A stretch of 31,054 nt of DNA, from positions 1-31,054 of the IMG/VR virus record IMGVR_UViG_3300002141_000039. The stretch is one strand, 5' to 3'. Below are positions 21,716-29,871 of this stretch, one piece after another; position 1 is the first letter of the stretch, and every line of letters starts with the position of its first letter. Made by a program: the position numbers and the translations under genes. Under the pieces are notes generated by a model. That model was not told the origin of the DNA. It ran no database searches and saw nothing but the letters and a program-made list of their open reading frames with translations. The stretch is from a virus.

Positions 21716-23710
21716 TTATCTAATTGGACATGCCCCACCTTCACACTCAATTCCCTGCAATACATCACCCCCCGATAAATTGGTGAAAATATTCAATTTG
21801 ATTTTGGAACTAGCTTTTAGGTATTCCTCTTCGGTGATTTCCTGATACGGTGCTTGTTTGAACCCATGGTCTTTGTGTAAAAGGAAACTGACACTCTTAA
21901 TGTGTTCTTTATAGTTGTCTTTCAACCAAACCTTGAGGGTGTCCAATTCTTCTGGTTTATAATAAGCCGTTACACTTACTGCGTTATCACTCCAGATATA
22001 TTGTAGTTTTTTGACCATTTCCAATTGTTTGAGGACTTTCATATCCTTCGCCAATATGGCATTATCCGGCGTTTTACATGGAAAATAGACTACCACGGTG
22101 TCATGATTCTCACTATTATCGAAATTCAATAGAAATTCGACTGGATACCCCGCATCTTTACACATTTTGACCAATTTATCGGTCGAAGACATACGAACCG
22201 TTCTCATATAATACTTACTATATGCTGGGTGAACTCCCGGTGTAGCTCCACCAAGCAATGATAACGTTCCACTTGGTTTGATAGTGGTAAGTTTGATACT
22301 TTCAGACCAACCTTTTATCTTACTCCATTCTTTATCAAATTTACGTAATGCAATATACGCAGTATCCAACCAGCCAATTTTATCCAATGATTGACAAATA
22401 CCCGTGACTCCCAATCCCAATCGCATGTTCTTGTGAACGATTTTGTTGGTTTCGTCGTGAATGAAAGGTAGCGCCGCAATCGCTTTTTGTGTTTTGTATA
22501 ATAACTTAGCACAATCCACTAATTCAGCCTCACTTTCGATATTGTTCAAATATAGTTCTGATAAGTTACAACACTCGTAACTTGCCAATGAGATTTCCCC
22601 ACATGGATTCGTGCCTACAACGTTATCCGTGTCCGTTGGGTATAAACTACTGTTCTTCATTAAACCGTCTTTTAAACGGCCATAGTTCTGCGATAACGGT
22701 AGATTGAACAAACCATATGGTTCACCATTGGCTTGACCTGTTTCTTTGTTGATTGTATATCCATTATCCCACACTTCTTCCATGATATGTGCGTAATCAT
22801 CCACATAAATCGTGTTGTTACTCATACCTCTCCAATTAGGAATGTTTCCAGTGTTCCAATTTTTAGCACGAATGTAAAGAATGTCGTCCGGGTCACCCAA
22901 TGCAATTTCCGCACTACGTCTAACGTTACCGGCTACAACGATACTACCAATGATGTTACATACGTCCAAAACATCTACACTTCGTAATTTCTTACCTTCT
23001 CGGTTTTGGAATATTTTGGTTATTTTCCCCATACCTTCAACCAAAATGGTTGGACCACTAGCTTTTCCACCAAATCCACGAATAGGTTCACCTGCACCAC
23101 GAATTAGAATGGTTGAATATGAAAACGATTTACCGTTAACGTAGAACGCATTCAACATGTTTTCAAGTAACTTTACCCAACCCTCCCGTGTATCTGGAAC
23201 GATAAAGTCAGCATCTTTCGTGGCTTTATGTGTTACTACAACACCACGTTTAACTTTTGGTAATTCGTGAACATCTTCACGTCGGATACTATAACCAACT
23301 CCACCTCCGAGCATCAAATTCTCAAATAAGAATGTAAATGCCTTTGGTTCGTTCATACTGACATACCAACAGTTGAGTAAACTGTTTGCCCCGAATCTGT
23401 CAACGGTGGAAGTTCCTAATTGCCAAAGCATTCGTCCAGCAAAATTACACTTCAAGTCGAATACCAATTGAAAAAGTCTTTCAGCTTCTTCCTTGGTATA
23501 ATCAGCACCAATTTTTTGTGCTCCATTTATACATCGGGCAATCGTTTCTGGCCACTCTTCCGTCTCACCATTTTCTTTTAATCGTGCGTATGTTCTTTTA
23601 TAGACTATATACCCAAGTCCATTAAATCCCCAATTAGGTTGTTTGTTTTTGTATGTTTCTAAAAATTTTTCCGTAATAATATTTTCTGTCATAAAACTGT
23701 TTGATTCCAT
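21716..23710 (-). CDS. Adenosylcobalamin-dependent (class II) ribonucleoside-triphosphate reductase
   Basis: A 664-aa class II reductase, making dNTPs from NTPs with a B12-derived radical. Visible features are the N-terminal active-site cysteine (LLNCWYVSM), the large finger-loop motif NPCGEISLASYECCNLSEL with the N-x-C-x-E core, the TIKPSGTLSLLGGATPGVHP segment that binds substrate phosphate, and a C-terminal CEGGAC (CX4C) redox pair as in Lactobacillus RTPR. It is shorter than the roughly 740 aa of that enzyme but has all catalytic parts. Starts at 23710 and 23692 (MTENII) are both possible; neither has an SD sequence. It follows the helicase gene after 98 bases and ends at a strong terminator. 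Confidence 0.95.
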   Translation of the reverse strand: MESNSFMTENIITEKFLETYKNKQPNWGFNGLGYIVYKRTYARLKENGETEEWPETIARCINGAQKIGADYTKEEAERLFQLVFDLKCNFAGRMLWQLGTSTVDRFGANSLLNCWYVSMNEPKAFTFLFENLMLGGGVGYSIRREDVHELPKVKRGVVVTHKATKDADFIVPDTREGWVKLLENMLNAFYVNGKSFSYSTILIRGAGEPIRGFGGKASGPTILVEGMGKITKIFQNREGKKLRSVDVLDVCNIIGSIVVAGNVRRSAEIALGDPDDILYIRAKNWNTGNIPNWRGMSNNTIYVDDYAHIMEEVWDNGYTINKETGQANGEPYGLFNLPLSQNYGRLKDGLMKNSSLYPTDTDNVVGTNPCGEISLASYECCNLSELYLNNIESEAELVDCAKLLYKTQKAIAALPFIHDETNKIVHKNMRLGLGVTGICQSLDKIGWLDTAYIALRKFDKEWSKIKGWSESIKLTTIKPSGTLSLLGGATPGVHPAYSKYYMRTVRMSSTDKLVKMCKDAGYPVEFLLNFDNSENHDTVVVYFPCKTPDNAILAKDMKVLKQLEMVKKLQYIWSDNAVSVTAYYKPEELDTLKVWLKDNYKEHIKSVSFLLHKDHGFKQAPYQEITEEEYLKASSKIKLNIFTNLSGGDVLQGIECEGGACPIR

Positions 23711-23808
23711 AGTGTCAAATAACTATTTCTTTTAATCTATTAATTTGATTTTTGATAAAACTTTTTTTAAATAAAGTTGATGCGTTTTGTATTTTACCGT
23801 ATAGGTGA

Positions 23809-25185
23809 TTATTCCTCATCCCCCATGTGCGACTTCCATTTATTTGAAATCATCTTTTTTACAAGATTTTCACCTTCGTTCATCTCCTGAATAGCAGACA
23901 TACCTTCTCTCGATTTTTCGTCGAAGATTTGAATGTCACCACAACTTGCATTCATTCGACTTGGGAAAGTCAAACCATCTGGACCGAATCGGTTTTTGAT
24001 AATGTGCATACGTGCAGTGTTGCTTACTTTATCATTCACTTTACGAGATACGCTCATAACGAAATCGGCGGTCATAATTTTTCGATAACTATCCGAAATG
24101 TTATTTGCTTGAATAATATCCTCTTCCATAGCTGCACGATTACTTTGTGAAGCAGTCCAGATAGGAATTTGTAATTCCCCCGCGACACCACGTAATTCTT
24201 CGTAAATACCCCCAGCCTCACTATAACTGTTACTATTCTTATCAGATTGGGATGGTCGTAGAATGTCGGCATAATCGACAATCATCAAATCAATCTTCGT
24301 TCCCAACATTTGAATTCGTTCTGCGTGCATTTTCAATGTTGTTGCACTGACGGTTTTAATTGGAAAGTATTTGATAATCAATTTACCCGGAACTTTTGAA
24401 ATCTTGTCCTTGACAATCGAAACATTGTTACGAATGTTTTGGAAATCAATTCCAGTAAAACAACTATCATATCGAAGACCGACATAATTTTCGTTCAATT
24501 CCAAAGTGACGTGTAAAACATTTTTACCCTGTTTCATTGCTTCCGCACCGATACGTGCCAAAACCCAACTCTTACCTGCGCCAGCACATGCGGTTATGAC
24601 TCCCAACTCACCACCAGCCAATCCACCGTCCATAATACTGTCAACGACTGCCCAGTTTGTTTTCAGTGTATTTCTAGCCATGACACTCATACGGGTTTCA
24701 ATTTCAACCATATAATCATGACCAACATTTCTCTCCATACCAGCCTTCAATGCGTCTTGGACAATTCGAGAAATTTTATCATACTCACCACCACGGATTA
24801 AATCCACACTGGATAGAATCGCACCCTTCATTGTCTGATTACGACAAAATTCGAGGTATTGTTCTTTGACGAATTTAATGTCACTTTCACTGATTTTTTG
24901 ATAGACCAATTTTAATTGGTCGATAACGGATTTTTTAAGGACATCCGTTTCAATGGTGTCTACATGTACTTTAAATACATTAAGTGTTGGTATATCTTTA
25001 TACTGTAAGAAGTATGACACAGTTGTTTTTACAATCCATTGGTGTGCATCCGACTCGAAACTGGTTGGGTCAATAATATCGCAAACTCTTTCCAAGAAAG
25101 ACTTATCACTGAGGATGCTTGATATACATTTGATTTGAAATTCAGGACCGTATTTTTTTAAGTTATCAATAATTTGTTTTTCCAT
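23809..25185 (-). CDS. Replicative DNA helicase (DnaB / T4 gp41-like)
   Basis: A 458-aa RecA-fold hexameric helicase. The N-terminal helical domain covers about 1-150. Walker A is ACAGAGKS (199-206), Walker B LMIVDYADI (about 287-295), and the IWTASQSNRAAM and HIIKNRFGPDG segments match the DnaB/gp41 motif 3-4 region with its arginine. The C-terminus is acidic (MGDEE). It unwinds duplex DNA ahead of the polymerase and normally partners with a primase, which is not in this window. AAAGAG lies before the ATG at 25185. It is the first leftward gene after the divergent plus-strand cassette. Confidence 0.92.
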   Translation of the reverse strand: MEKQIIDNLKKYGPEFQIKCISSILSDKSFLERVCDIIDPTSFESDAHQWIVKTTVSYFLQYKDIPTLNVFKVHVDTIETDVLKKSVIDQLKLVYQKISESDIKFVKEQYLEFCRNQTMKGAILSSVDLIRGGEYDKISRIVQDALKAGMERNVGHDYMVEIETRMSVMARNTLKTNWAVVDSIMDGGLAGGELGVITACAGAGKSWVLARIGAEAMKQGKNVLHVTLELNENYVGLRYDSCFTGIDFQNIRNNVSIVKDKISKVPGKLIIKYFPIKTVSATTLKMHAERIQMLGTKIDLMIVDYADILRPSQSDKNSNSYSEAGGIYEELRGVAGELQIPIWTASQSNRAAMEEDIIQANNISDSYRKIMTADFVMSVSRKVNDKVSNTARMHIIKNRFGPDGLTFPSRMNASCGDIQIFDEKSREGMSAIQEMNEGENLVKKMISNKWKSHMGDEE

Positions 25186-25236
25186 ATGTTCTCTTTATAC
25201 GTAATCAAAATAATACTATAAAAAATAAAAGACAAA

Positions 25237-25312
25237 TTGTTTTACTATCGGATCACTACTTATATTCGTGGACACATAAAGTTTGTGGTCACAGAAATCC
25301 GCTGTAGAGCGG
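25237..25312 (+). promoter_or_regulatory. Leader of the plus-strand gene: candidate promoter and hairpin
   Basis: A weak promoter match, TTGTTT (25237-25242), 18 bases, TATATT (25261-25266), is followed by an imperfect stem (25268-25276 with 25283-25291) and a tight CCGCT-GTAG-AGCGG hairpin (25299-25312), 19 bases before the ATG at 25332. The intergenic region also holds the divergent helicase leader. The AAAGGTAAT SD sequence is just outside the hairpin. Confidence 0.35.
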
Positions 25313-25331
25313 CTTAAACAATAAAGGTAAT

Positions 25332-26132
25332 ATGTATAATGTTAATATTGAGGCTAATGTCCTCATCAATGGTAAACCCGTCGCTACTTATCGAAAAGAT
25401 GGTAAAGTCTACGTCGAAGCAAAAGAAGGTAGTGAATATGAAATCCAAATCAAAAACAACCTGTGGAAACGTATTCTAGCCATATCAAGTGTTGATGGTT
25501 TGAATGTATTAAATGGAGAATCTGATTCTCCCGATGATAGTGGTTATGTCATCAATGGATACAATAGTTATCGAATCAAAGGGTTTCGATATAGTGATGA
25601 AAAAGTTGGTGCCTTCAAATTCGTGAAGAAAGAAAATTCCTACGCATCTGATAAAAAGGATGGTTCTGATGCTAACTGTGGCATTATCGGAATTCGAATT
25701 TACGATGAATATACCACACCCGTTTCCACATACTATCGTCCGTTGGAAACCAATGGAGGTTGGGATAATCTTCCACCTTATACAATGACTTGTAATAGCA
25801 ATGGTGTATTACGAAGTATGAATATGAGTAACTCATCCGATAACAGTTTGAGTTTAGATTCCGCATGTTATTCATCTCAATTAAGTGATACAACTACTAA
25901 TCAAGTAAAATCGTTGTCTTTTGACATGGGTTCTACATGGGGTGAATCGAAAGAAAGTAAAGTCACATCCACCACCTTCCAAAAGGGGTCGATGGTATTC
26001 TCCTTAGATATTTACTATGCTTCTCGTCAATCGTTGATTGAAATGGGAGTGATTGAAGCAAACAAACCACAAGTTGCATTTCCAAACAGTTTTCCGAGAT
26101 ATGCAACCCCACCTAAAAATTGGGTAGGATAA
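25332..26132 (+). CDS. Conserved beta-rich protein of unknown function, isolated rightward gene
   Basis: A 266-aa protein, the only clear rightward gene. The N-terminal half looks like a conserved family found also in bacterial genomes: DGKVYVEAKEGSEYEIQIKN, WKRILAISSVDGLNVLNG, SGYVINGYNSYRIKGFRYSD and KVGAFKFVKKENSYA, ending in GIIGIRIYDE (about 10-136). The C-terminal half (137-266) is serine/asparagine-rich with MGSTWGESKESKV and no family I know. No signal peptide or membrane helix. The SD sequence AAAGGTAAT precedes the ATG. The gene sits between its own leader and a strong terminator, opposite to its neighbours, like a self-contained moron. Function unknown. Confidence 0.88.
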   Translation: MYNVNIEANVLINGKPVATYRKDGKVYVEAKEGSEYEIQIKNNLWKRILAISSVDGLNVLNGESDSPDDSGYVINGYNSYRIKGFRYSDEKVGAFKFVKKENSYASDKKDGSDANCGIIGIRIYDEYTTPVSTYYRPLETNGGWDNLPPYTMTCNSNGVLRSMNMSNSSDNSLSLDSACYSSQLSDTTTNQVKSLSFDMGSTWGESKESKVTSTTFQKGSMVFSLDIYYASRQSLIEMGVIEANKPQVAFPNSFPRYATPPKNWVG

Positions 26133-26150
26133 CAAATAATTGCAATAAAC

Positions 26151-26180
26151 AACCCCTCGGTTTTTGCCGAGGGGTTTTTG
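26151..26180. terminator. Strong terminator after the plus-strand gene
   Basis: AACCCCTCGG (26151-26160) pairs with CCGAGGGGTT (26167-26176) around a TTTTTG loop, followed by a T-rich run on the plus strand and preceded by A residues. It ends the rightward gene and, because the next gene at 26222 is leftward, separates the convergent transcripts. The stem is 10 bp and GC-rich. Confidence 0.92.
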
Positions 26181-26221
26181 TTTTTACCAAGGATACGGTT
26201 GTATAGCTGTCTATAAATAGT

Positions 26222-27289
26222 TTAGACTTTGATGAAGTTATCAAGTTTTCCAAATGCTTCAGTCAACCAAACATTTGCGTTTGGAATGTTATTCCAAATC
26301 TTGTCTTCCCGCATCATTCCAATGAATTGCATTCTATTCAATTTATTGATTGATGTATCGACTATTTCTTCAATTCTCAATTGTGTAAAACTTTGAATTT
26401 GTGTATCGTTCAATTGCATCAAGTCATAATTCCTCTGAACTATGTCCCGGTTTTCAAGAATGGTGTCATGCAATTTATATCTACCCTTGTTGGTATCACA
26501 ATAGTTTATGATTTCATCCACACTATATCGGTGGTTGTGTTCAAAAATGGGGAAACATTTTTTGATGGTTTTTAATCCCGCACCACGGATGCCGTTGATA
26601 TTGTCACTTACATCTCCTTCGAGGACTCGGTAATTGACAAAATTTTCACAACTGATTCCATATTCCAAAAGAATCTCGGCACAACCGTAGAGTTTTTTCT
26701 TTGTCGAACTCCAAATTTTCACACGACTACTGGCCAATTGTAAGAAGTCTTTATCCGACGACATTATCGTAACATTACTATCTTTGAATTTATCCAAAGC
26801 CAAATATGCAATAACGTCATCTGCTTCTACATTGTCAATAGCCATGACGGTCAATGGTAAACAATCAAGATACCCAACCGTGCGAATCAGTTGTTTTTTT
26901 AGATTCGCTTCTTCTTCATCGGGAGATGAATTTTCCAAATATGTCCGATTGATACGGACTTTGGTGACTCGTTTGTTCTTATAATCTGGATACAACTTTC
27001 GTCGTTTTTGACTTCCACCACTTCCATCGAATACAATGACGCATCGAGTTGGGTTAAAAAGTTTGATGGCATATCCGATACTTTTCAAAAAGCCGGATAT
27101 GCCACCAGTATGAACTCCATCATCATTCATGTAAGGAGATACAGACCAAGATTTTATGAATTGATTCAACCCGTCGATAATTAGAATATCGGAGGATTGC
27201 GTTTTTTGCAATCCATCGTCTTTCATTTCATCTTTGATATTCTCAAATAATGAAAATAATTTCTTCTTTTCTGACGCATTGAAGTCCAT
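26222..27289 (-). CDS. 5'-3' exonuclease / flap endonuclease (T4 RNase H-like)
   Basis: A 355-aa PIN-fold nuclease. Metal-site segments are LIIDGLNQFIKSW near residues 31-43, VIVFDGSGGSQKRRKLYPDY, AIDNVEADDVIAYLA and MSSDKDFLQLAS, followed by the helix-hairpin-helix-like EGDVSDNINGIRGAGLKTIKK. It would remove RNA primers and 5' flaps during lagging-strand synthesis. GGAAGA precedes the ATG. It starts two bases after the stop of the UvsX gene, so the two are cotranscribed. The phage lacks any visible polymerase I 5'-nuclease domain in the partial polymerase at the right edge, so this gene probably supplies that activity. Confidence 0.93.
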   Translation of the reverse strand: MDFNASEKKKLFSLFENIKDEMKDDGLQKTQSSDILIIDGLNQFIKSWSVSPYMNDDGVHTGGISGFLKSIGYAIKLFNPTRCVIVFDGSGGSQKRRKLYPDYKNKRVTKVRINRTYLENSSPDEEEANLKKQLIRTVGYLDCLPLTVMAIDNVEADDVIAYLALDKFKDSNVTIMSSDKDFLQLASSRVKIWSSTKKKLYGCAEILLEYGISCENFVNYRVLEGDVSDNINGIRGAGLKTIKKCFPIFEHNHRYSVDEIINYCDTNKGRYKLHDTILENRDIVQRNYDLMQLNDTQIQSFTQLRIEEIVDTSINKLNRMQFIGMMREDKIWNNIPNANVWLTEAFGKLDNFIKV

Positions 27290-27291
27290 AA

Positions 27292-28443
27292 TTATTCTTC
27301 CCCTACACTTTCTTCCTCGGTATCTACAACAGCGTCTTCAACGATTACACTGTTTGGGTCTTTGTATTTCATAATCAATGCATCGCATATCTGTTTATAA
27401 AATACGTTTTTCAATTCAACATTCGTTGTCATCATAGTAACAAAGTCTTTTGATTGAAACTGTTCTTCTTCACCTTTTAGATTTGTGAATTTATAGTAAG
27501 CACCACCTTGTTTGATAATACCATTCTCCTTTAGAATTGCCAACCAACTTGCGTAATCAGCAATACCACTATCGAAGTAAATATCAAATTCGGCATGACG
27601 TTGTGGTGGTCCCATTCGGTTTTTGACAACAACTGCTTTACACTTGTTACCAATGACTTCCTCACCCCGTTTTAACTTACCAGTATTGTTCAAACGAACA
27701 CGTACAGAACAGTGATATGCCAATGCTTTACCACCAGATACGATGTATTTATCACCGAACGCCATAGCATTCAAGTTTTGTCGTAGTTGGTTGGTGAAAA
27801 CAATCAAGACCTTTTGACGACCAATCATGTTGGTAATCTTTCTCATAGCCTTGCTGATAATAATGGATTTTGCGGTTGCATAACCATCTTTACCGTGCGC
27901 ACTTTCTTGTTCCGTCTTTGTAGATGCGGCAGCCACGGAATCTACAATTATAGTAAGAATACGATTCTTATTAGATTTACGAACGACGGAAATGAGGTTT
28001 TCCATCTGTTCAAATATTTCTTCCACGGTTTCACATGGAATGTATGGAAGATTTGTTAAATCGACACCCAAACTTTTCCAAAACTCAGGTGCGGCTGCGT
28101 TTTCAGTATCGAGAACGACGGCGACTCCACCCTTTTTCTGTGTATTTGCAACAATGTGTGCGGATAAAAGTGATTTACCCGTTCCTTCCAACCCGTTGAA
28201 TTCGACCATTCTACCGACCGGCAATCCACCGTCTGGCCTATTGCTAATAGCTAAATCCAACATTGAAGAACCGGTTCCAATCCAATCACTTACAGACGAT
28301 GGATCATCGTTGTCATCTAAGAAAAAGACCTTTTTACCTTCCTTGGAATTTTTATTTAGCATGTCTGCTAATTCTGTAACAAGTTCATCTCTACTTTGTT
28401 TTGCGTCGAATGACGTGTTATTTGTACTTTTATTTTTTGCCAT
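27292..28443 (-). CDS. uvsX: UvsX/RecA-family recombinase
   Basis: A 383-aa recombinase. Walker A is GLEGTGKS (84-91), Walker B IIVDSVAA (about 165-172), and a RecA-like L2 region reads FTNQLRQNLNAMAFGDKYI followed by SGGKALAYH. The C-terminus is acidic (VVDTEEESVGEE). It forms the presynaptic filament for strand exchange and recombination-dependent replication. The L2 region is closer to bacterial RecA in layout than I would expect for T4 UvsX, so the symbol is used in the T4-like sense. AAGG lies 11 bases before the ATG. It follows the SSB terminator and precedes the FEN gene. Confidence 0.93.
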   Translation of the reverse strand: MAKNKSTNNTSFDAKQSRDELVTELADMLNKNSKEGKKVFFLDDNDDPSSVSDWIGTGSSMLDLAISNRPDGGLPVGRMVEFNGLEGTGKSLLSAHIVANTQKKGGVAVVLDTENAAAPEFWKSLGVDLTNLPYIPCETVEEIFEQMENLISVVRKSNKNRILTIIVDSVAAASTKTEQESAHGKDGYATAKSIIISKAMRKITNMIGRQKVLIVFTNQLRQNLNAMAFGDKYIVSGGKALAYHCSVRVRLNNTGKLKRGEEVIGNKCKAVVVKNRMGPPQRHAEFDIYFDSGIADYASWLAILKENGIIKQGGAYYKFTNLKGEEEQFQSKDFVTMMTTNVELKNVFYKQICDALIMKYKDPNSVIVEDAVVDTEEESVGEE

Positions 28444-28457
28444 ATAATTAAAAACCT

Positions 28458-28497
28458 TGAAAAAAAAGGAGATGGAGATTTTGCCTCCATCTCCTTT
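28458..28497 (-). terminator. Terminator after the SSB gene
   Basis: AAAGGAGATGGAG (28465-28477) pairs with CTCCATCTCCTTT (28485-28497) around a 7-base loop. On the minus strand it is followed by seven or more T residues. It lies between the gp32-like gene and UvsX, so SSB can be made from its own short transcript in excess over the recombinase. Confidence 0.88.
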
Positions 28498-28512
28498 AAT
28501 GTTTACAATATA

Positions 28513-29334
28513 TTACGAGTTGAACAAATTGTCAAATGCTTTCGTCACGTCACTAGCGTTAACCTTAGACGTTGTTGCACTTGGAGATTTATTCGACTTC
28601 GCCGGAATCGCAGCAGCTTCTACTGCGGCGGTTTCAACTTCTTCAACAACCGGAGTTGGGGATTCCTCTTCCGAATTACTGCTGTGTAACCATGCTTCCA
28701 TTACACCCTTCAATTCATCATAACTCAATTCTGGAAAGAGTTCCAAAATGTTTGTTTGATTTTGTAACTTCGATACCAACAACGTATTGTTTGGATCAAC
28801 TGCGGGAGACACGTTTGGTTTTACACGAATCGAAGTTTCTGGAAATTGCTTGCCAGTTTCTTCAGCGGTTCGGAATTCAACCACGATGTCACGACCCGTA
28901 GTTGGGTCGGTAATATCACCGAAGTCAGGGTCGGAGATGATAGAAAGAATTTCTTGATAGACATTCTTACCAAATCCCCAAAACTTGACACCTTCTGCTT
29001 CAGCACCACGAACCACGATTGGAACGAAAGTACGCATTTTTGGTTCGATTTTCTTACCAAATTTCCACTCTTCCTTATCACCCGTCTTCTTTAGTTTGTT
29101 ACTAAATTCAACGATTGGGTCTGGTCGGTTAAAACTGTCAGGAGACAAATACGTTTTGTTATTCAAACCATAATGGAACTTCAATTCAATGAATGGACTT
29201 TCTTGGTTGAATTTGTAAGGAACAATACGAATGGTTTGTTTACCCGGACTTGGTTTCCAAATGAGGTTTGATTTGGTGTTTGTGTTTGAGAGGGAGTTCA
29301 AACGACTCTTGATTTTATCAATGTTAATTGCCAT
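28513..29334 (-). CDS. Single-stranded DNA-binding protein (T4 gp32-like)
   Basis: A 273-aa protein matching the gp32 layout: a basic N-terminus (residues 7-24, IDKIKSRLNSLSNTNTKS), an OB-fold core with KQTIRIVPYKF, FIELKFHYGL, MRTFVPIVVRGAEAEGVKFWGFGKNVY and DIVVEFR, and an acidic low-complexity tail ending in DVTKAFDNLFNS, where partner proteins dock in T4. The protein has no cysteine at all, so the T4-type zinc site is lost. It coats single-stranded DNA. The start codon directly follows four AACTAATT-like repeats and has no SD sequence. It is separately terminated. Confidence 0.9.
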   Translation of the reverse strand: MAINIDKIKSRLNSLSNTNTKSNLIWKPSPGKQTIRIVPYKFNQESPFIELKFHYGLNNKTYLSPDSFNRPDPIVEFSNKLKKTGDKEEWKFGKKIEPKMRTFVPIVVRGAEAEGVKFWGFGKNVYQEILSIISDPDFGDITDPTTGRDIVVEFRTAEETGKQFPETSIRVKPNVSPAVDPNNTLLVSKLQNQTNILELFPELSYDELKGVMEAWLHSSNSEEESPTPVVEEVETAAVEAAAIPAKSNKSPSATTSKVNASDVTKAFDNLFNS

Positions 29335-29365
29335 AATTAGTTAATTAGTTAATTGTTAATTAGTT
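29335..29365 (-). promoter_or_regulatory. Tandem-repeat leader of the SSB gene, candidate autogenous operator
   Basis: On the minus strand four AACTAATT-like units of 8, 7, 8 and 8 bases run straight into the ATG at 29334 (plus-strand blocks 29335-29342, 29343-29350, 29351-29357, 29358-29365). T4 gp32 represses its own translation by binding a comparable unstructured AU-rich leader. Here no SD sequence is visible, so the repeats are well placed to be the repressor target. Binding is not shown. Confidence 0.55.
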
Positions 29366-29422
29366 CGATGAATTTTAGGTCTAACAACTTTAGTCAAACC
29401 TCAAATTTACCGTTACTAATAA

Positions 29423-29456
29423 GTAGTAAAATACTACGACAAACATCCATTTTCAA
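29423..29456 (-). promoter_or_regulatory. Candidate SSB promoter with an inner hairpin
   Basis: The minus strand has TTGAAA (29451-29456), a 17-base spacer and TATTTT (29428-29433). A perfect small hairpin, GTAGTA-AAA-TACTAC (29423-29437), overlaps the -10 box. The rest of the 145-base gap (29335-29479) is AT-rich and holds the repeat leader. Weak match; listed because SSB needs its own start. Confidence 0.3.
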
Positions 29457-29479
29457 CATATAATAATGTGAAAATTTTA

Positions 29480-29869
29480 TTATATTTTGATAATATTAGA
29501 CAGTCGTAATTCTACTATTTTGTAACCATTTTCTGTAGTTATAATTAGGCAGTTTTTAAATAAATTCCAATCAATCTGATAACCCTTATCAAGCTGACCA
29601 TTGTTTTCTTCTTCGATAATTTTGTTCAACGCATTCAACGTATATAATGTGTTGGTTTGTTTTTTCCTATGAATTGAAATGGTGTAAGGGATTTTTTCAA
29701 ATCTATCATGTATCATTACGTTGTATGTTAGAAAAATATCCTTCTCCGATTTAACGTCTTGAAATACAAAAAAACGTTTGTCGGATAAAGTGTATGTTCC
29801 CCGAATGGATTCAACCATTCCCTCACAGGTTTTATCTGTGGCGAACGTACAGAGTAATTGTATCTTCAT
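29480..29869 (-). CDS. Hypothetical phage protein
   Basis: A 129-aa protein I do not recognise. The sequence is mixed alpha/beta: MKIQLLCTFATDKTC, RGTYTLSDKRFFVFQD, YTISIHRKKQTNTLYTLNAL and YQIDWNLFKNCLIITTENG. No membrane segment or signal peptide. It lies between the Pro/Ala-rich protein gene and the SSB leader, two bases after the former's stop. The position next to gp32-like and polymerase genes suggests a replication or translation-control role, but there is no motif to prove it. Confidence 0.72.
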   Translation of the reverse strand: MKIQLLCTFATDKTCEGMVESIRGTYTLSDKRFFVFQDVKSEKDIFLTYNVMIHDRFEKIPYTISIHRKKQTNTLYTLNALNKIIEEENNGQLDKGYQIDWNLFKNCLIITTENGYKIVELRLSNIIKI

Positions 29870-29871
29870 GA

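Noticed and set aside
25186-25331. Possible tRNA in the divergent gap
   Set aside because: The stems there do not form a cloverleaf; they are better read as leader hairpins.
27992-28447. Plus-strand frame of 151 codons
   Set aside because: Opposite the UvsX gene, which has full Walker motifs.
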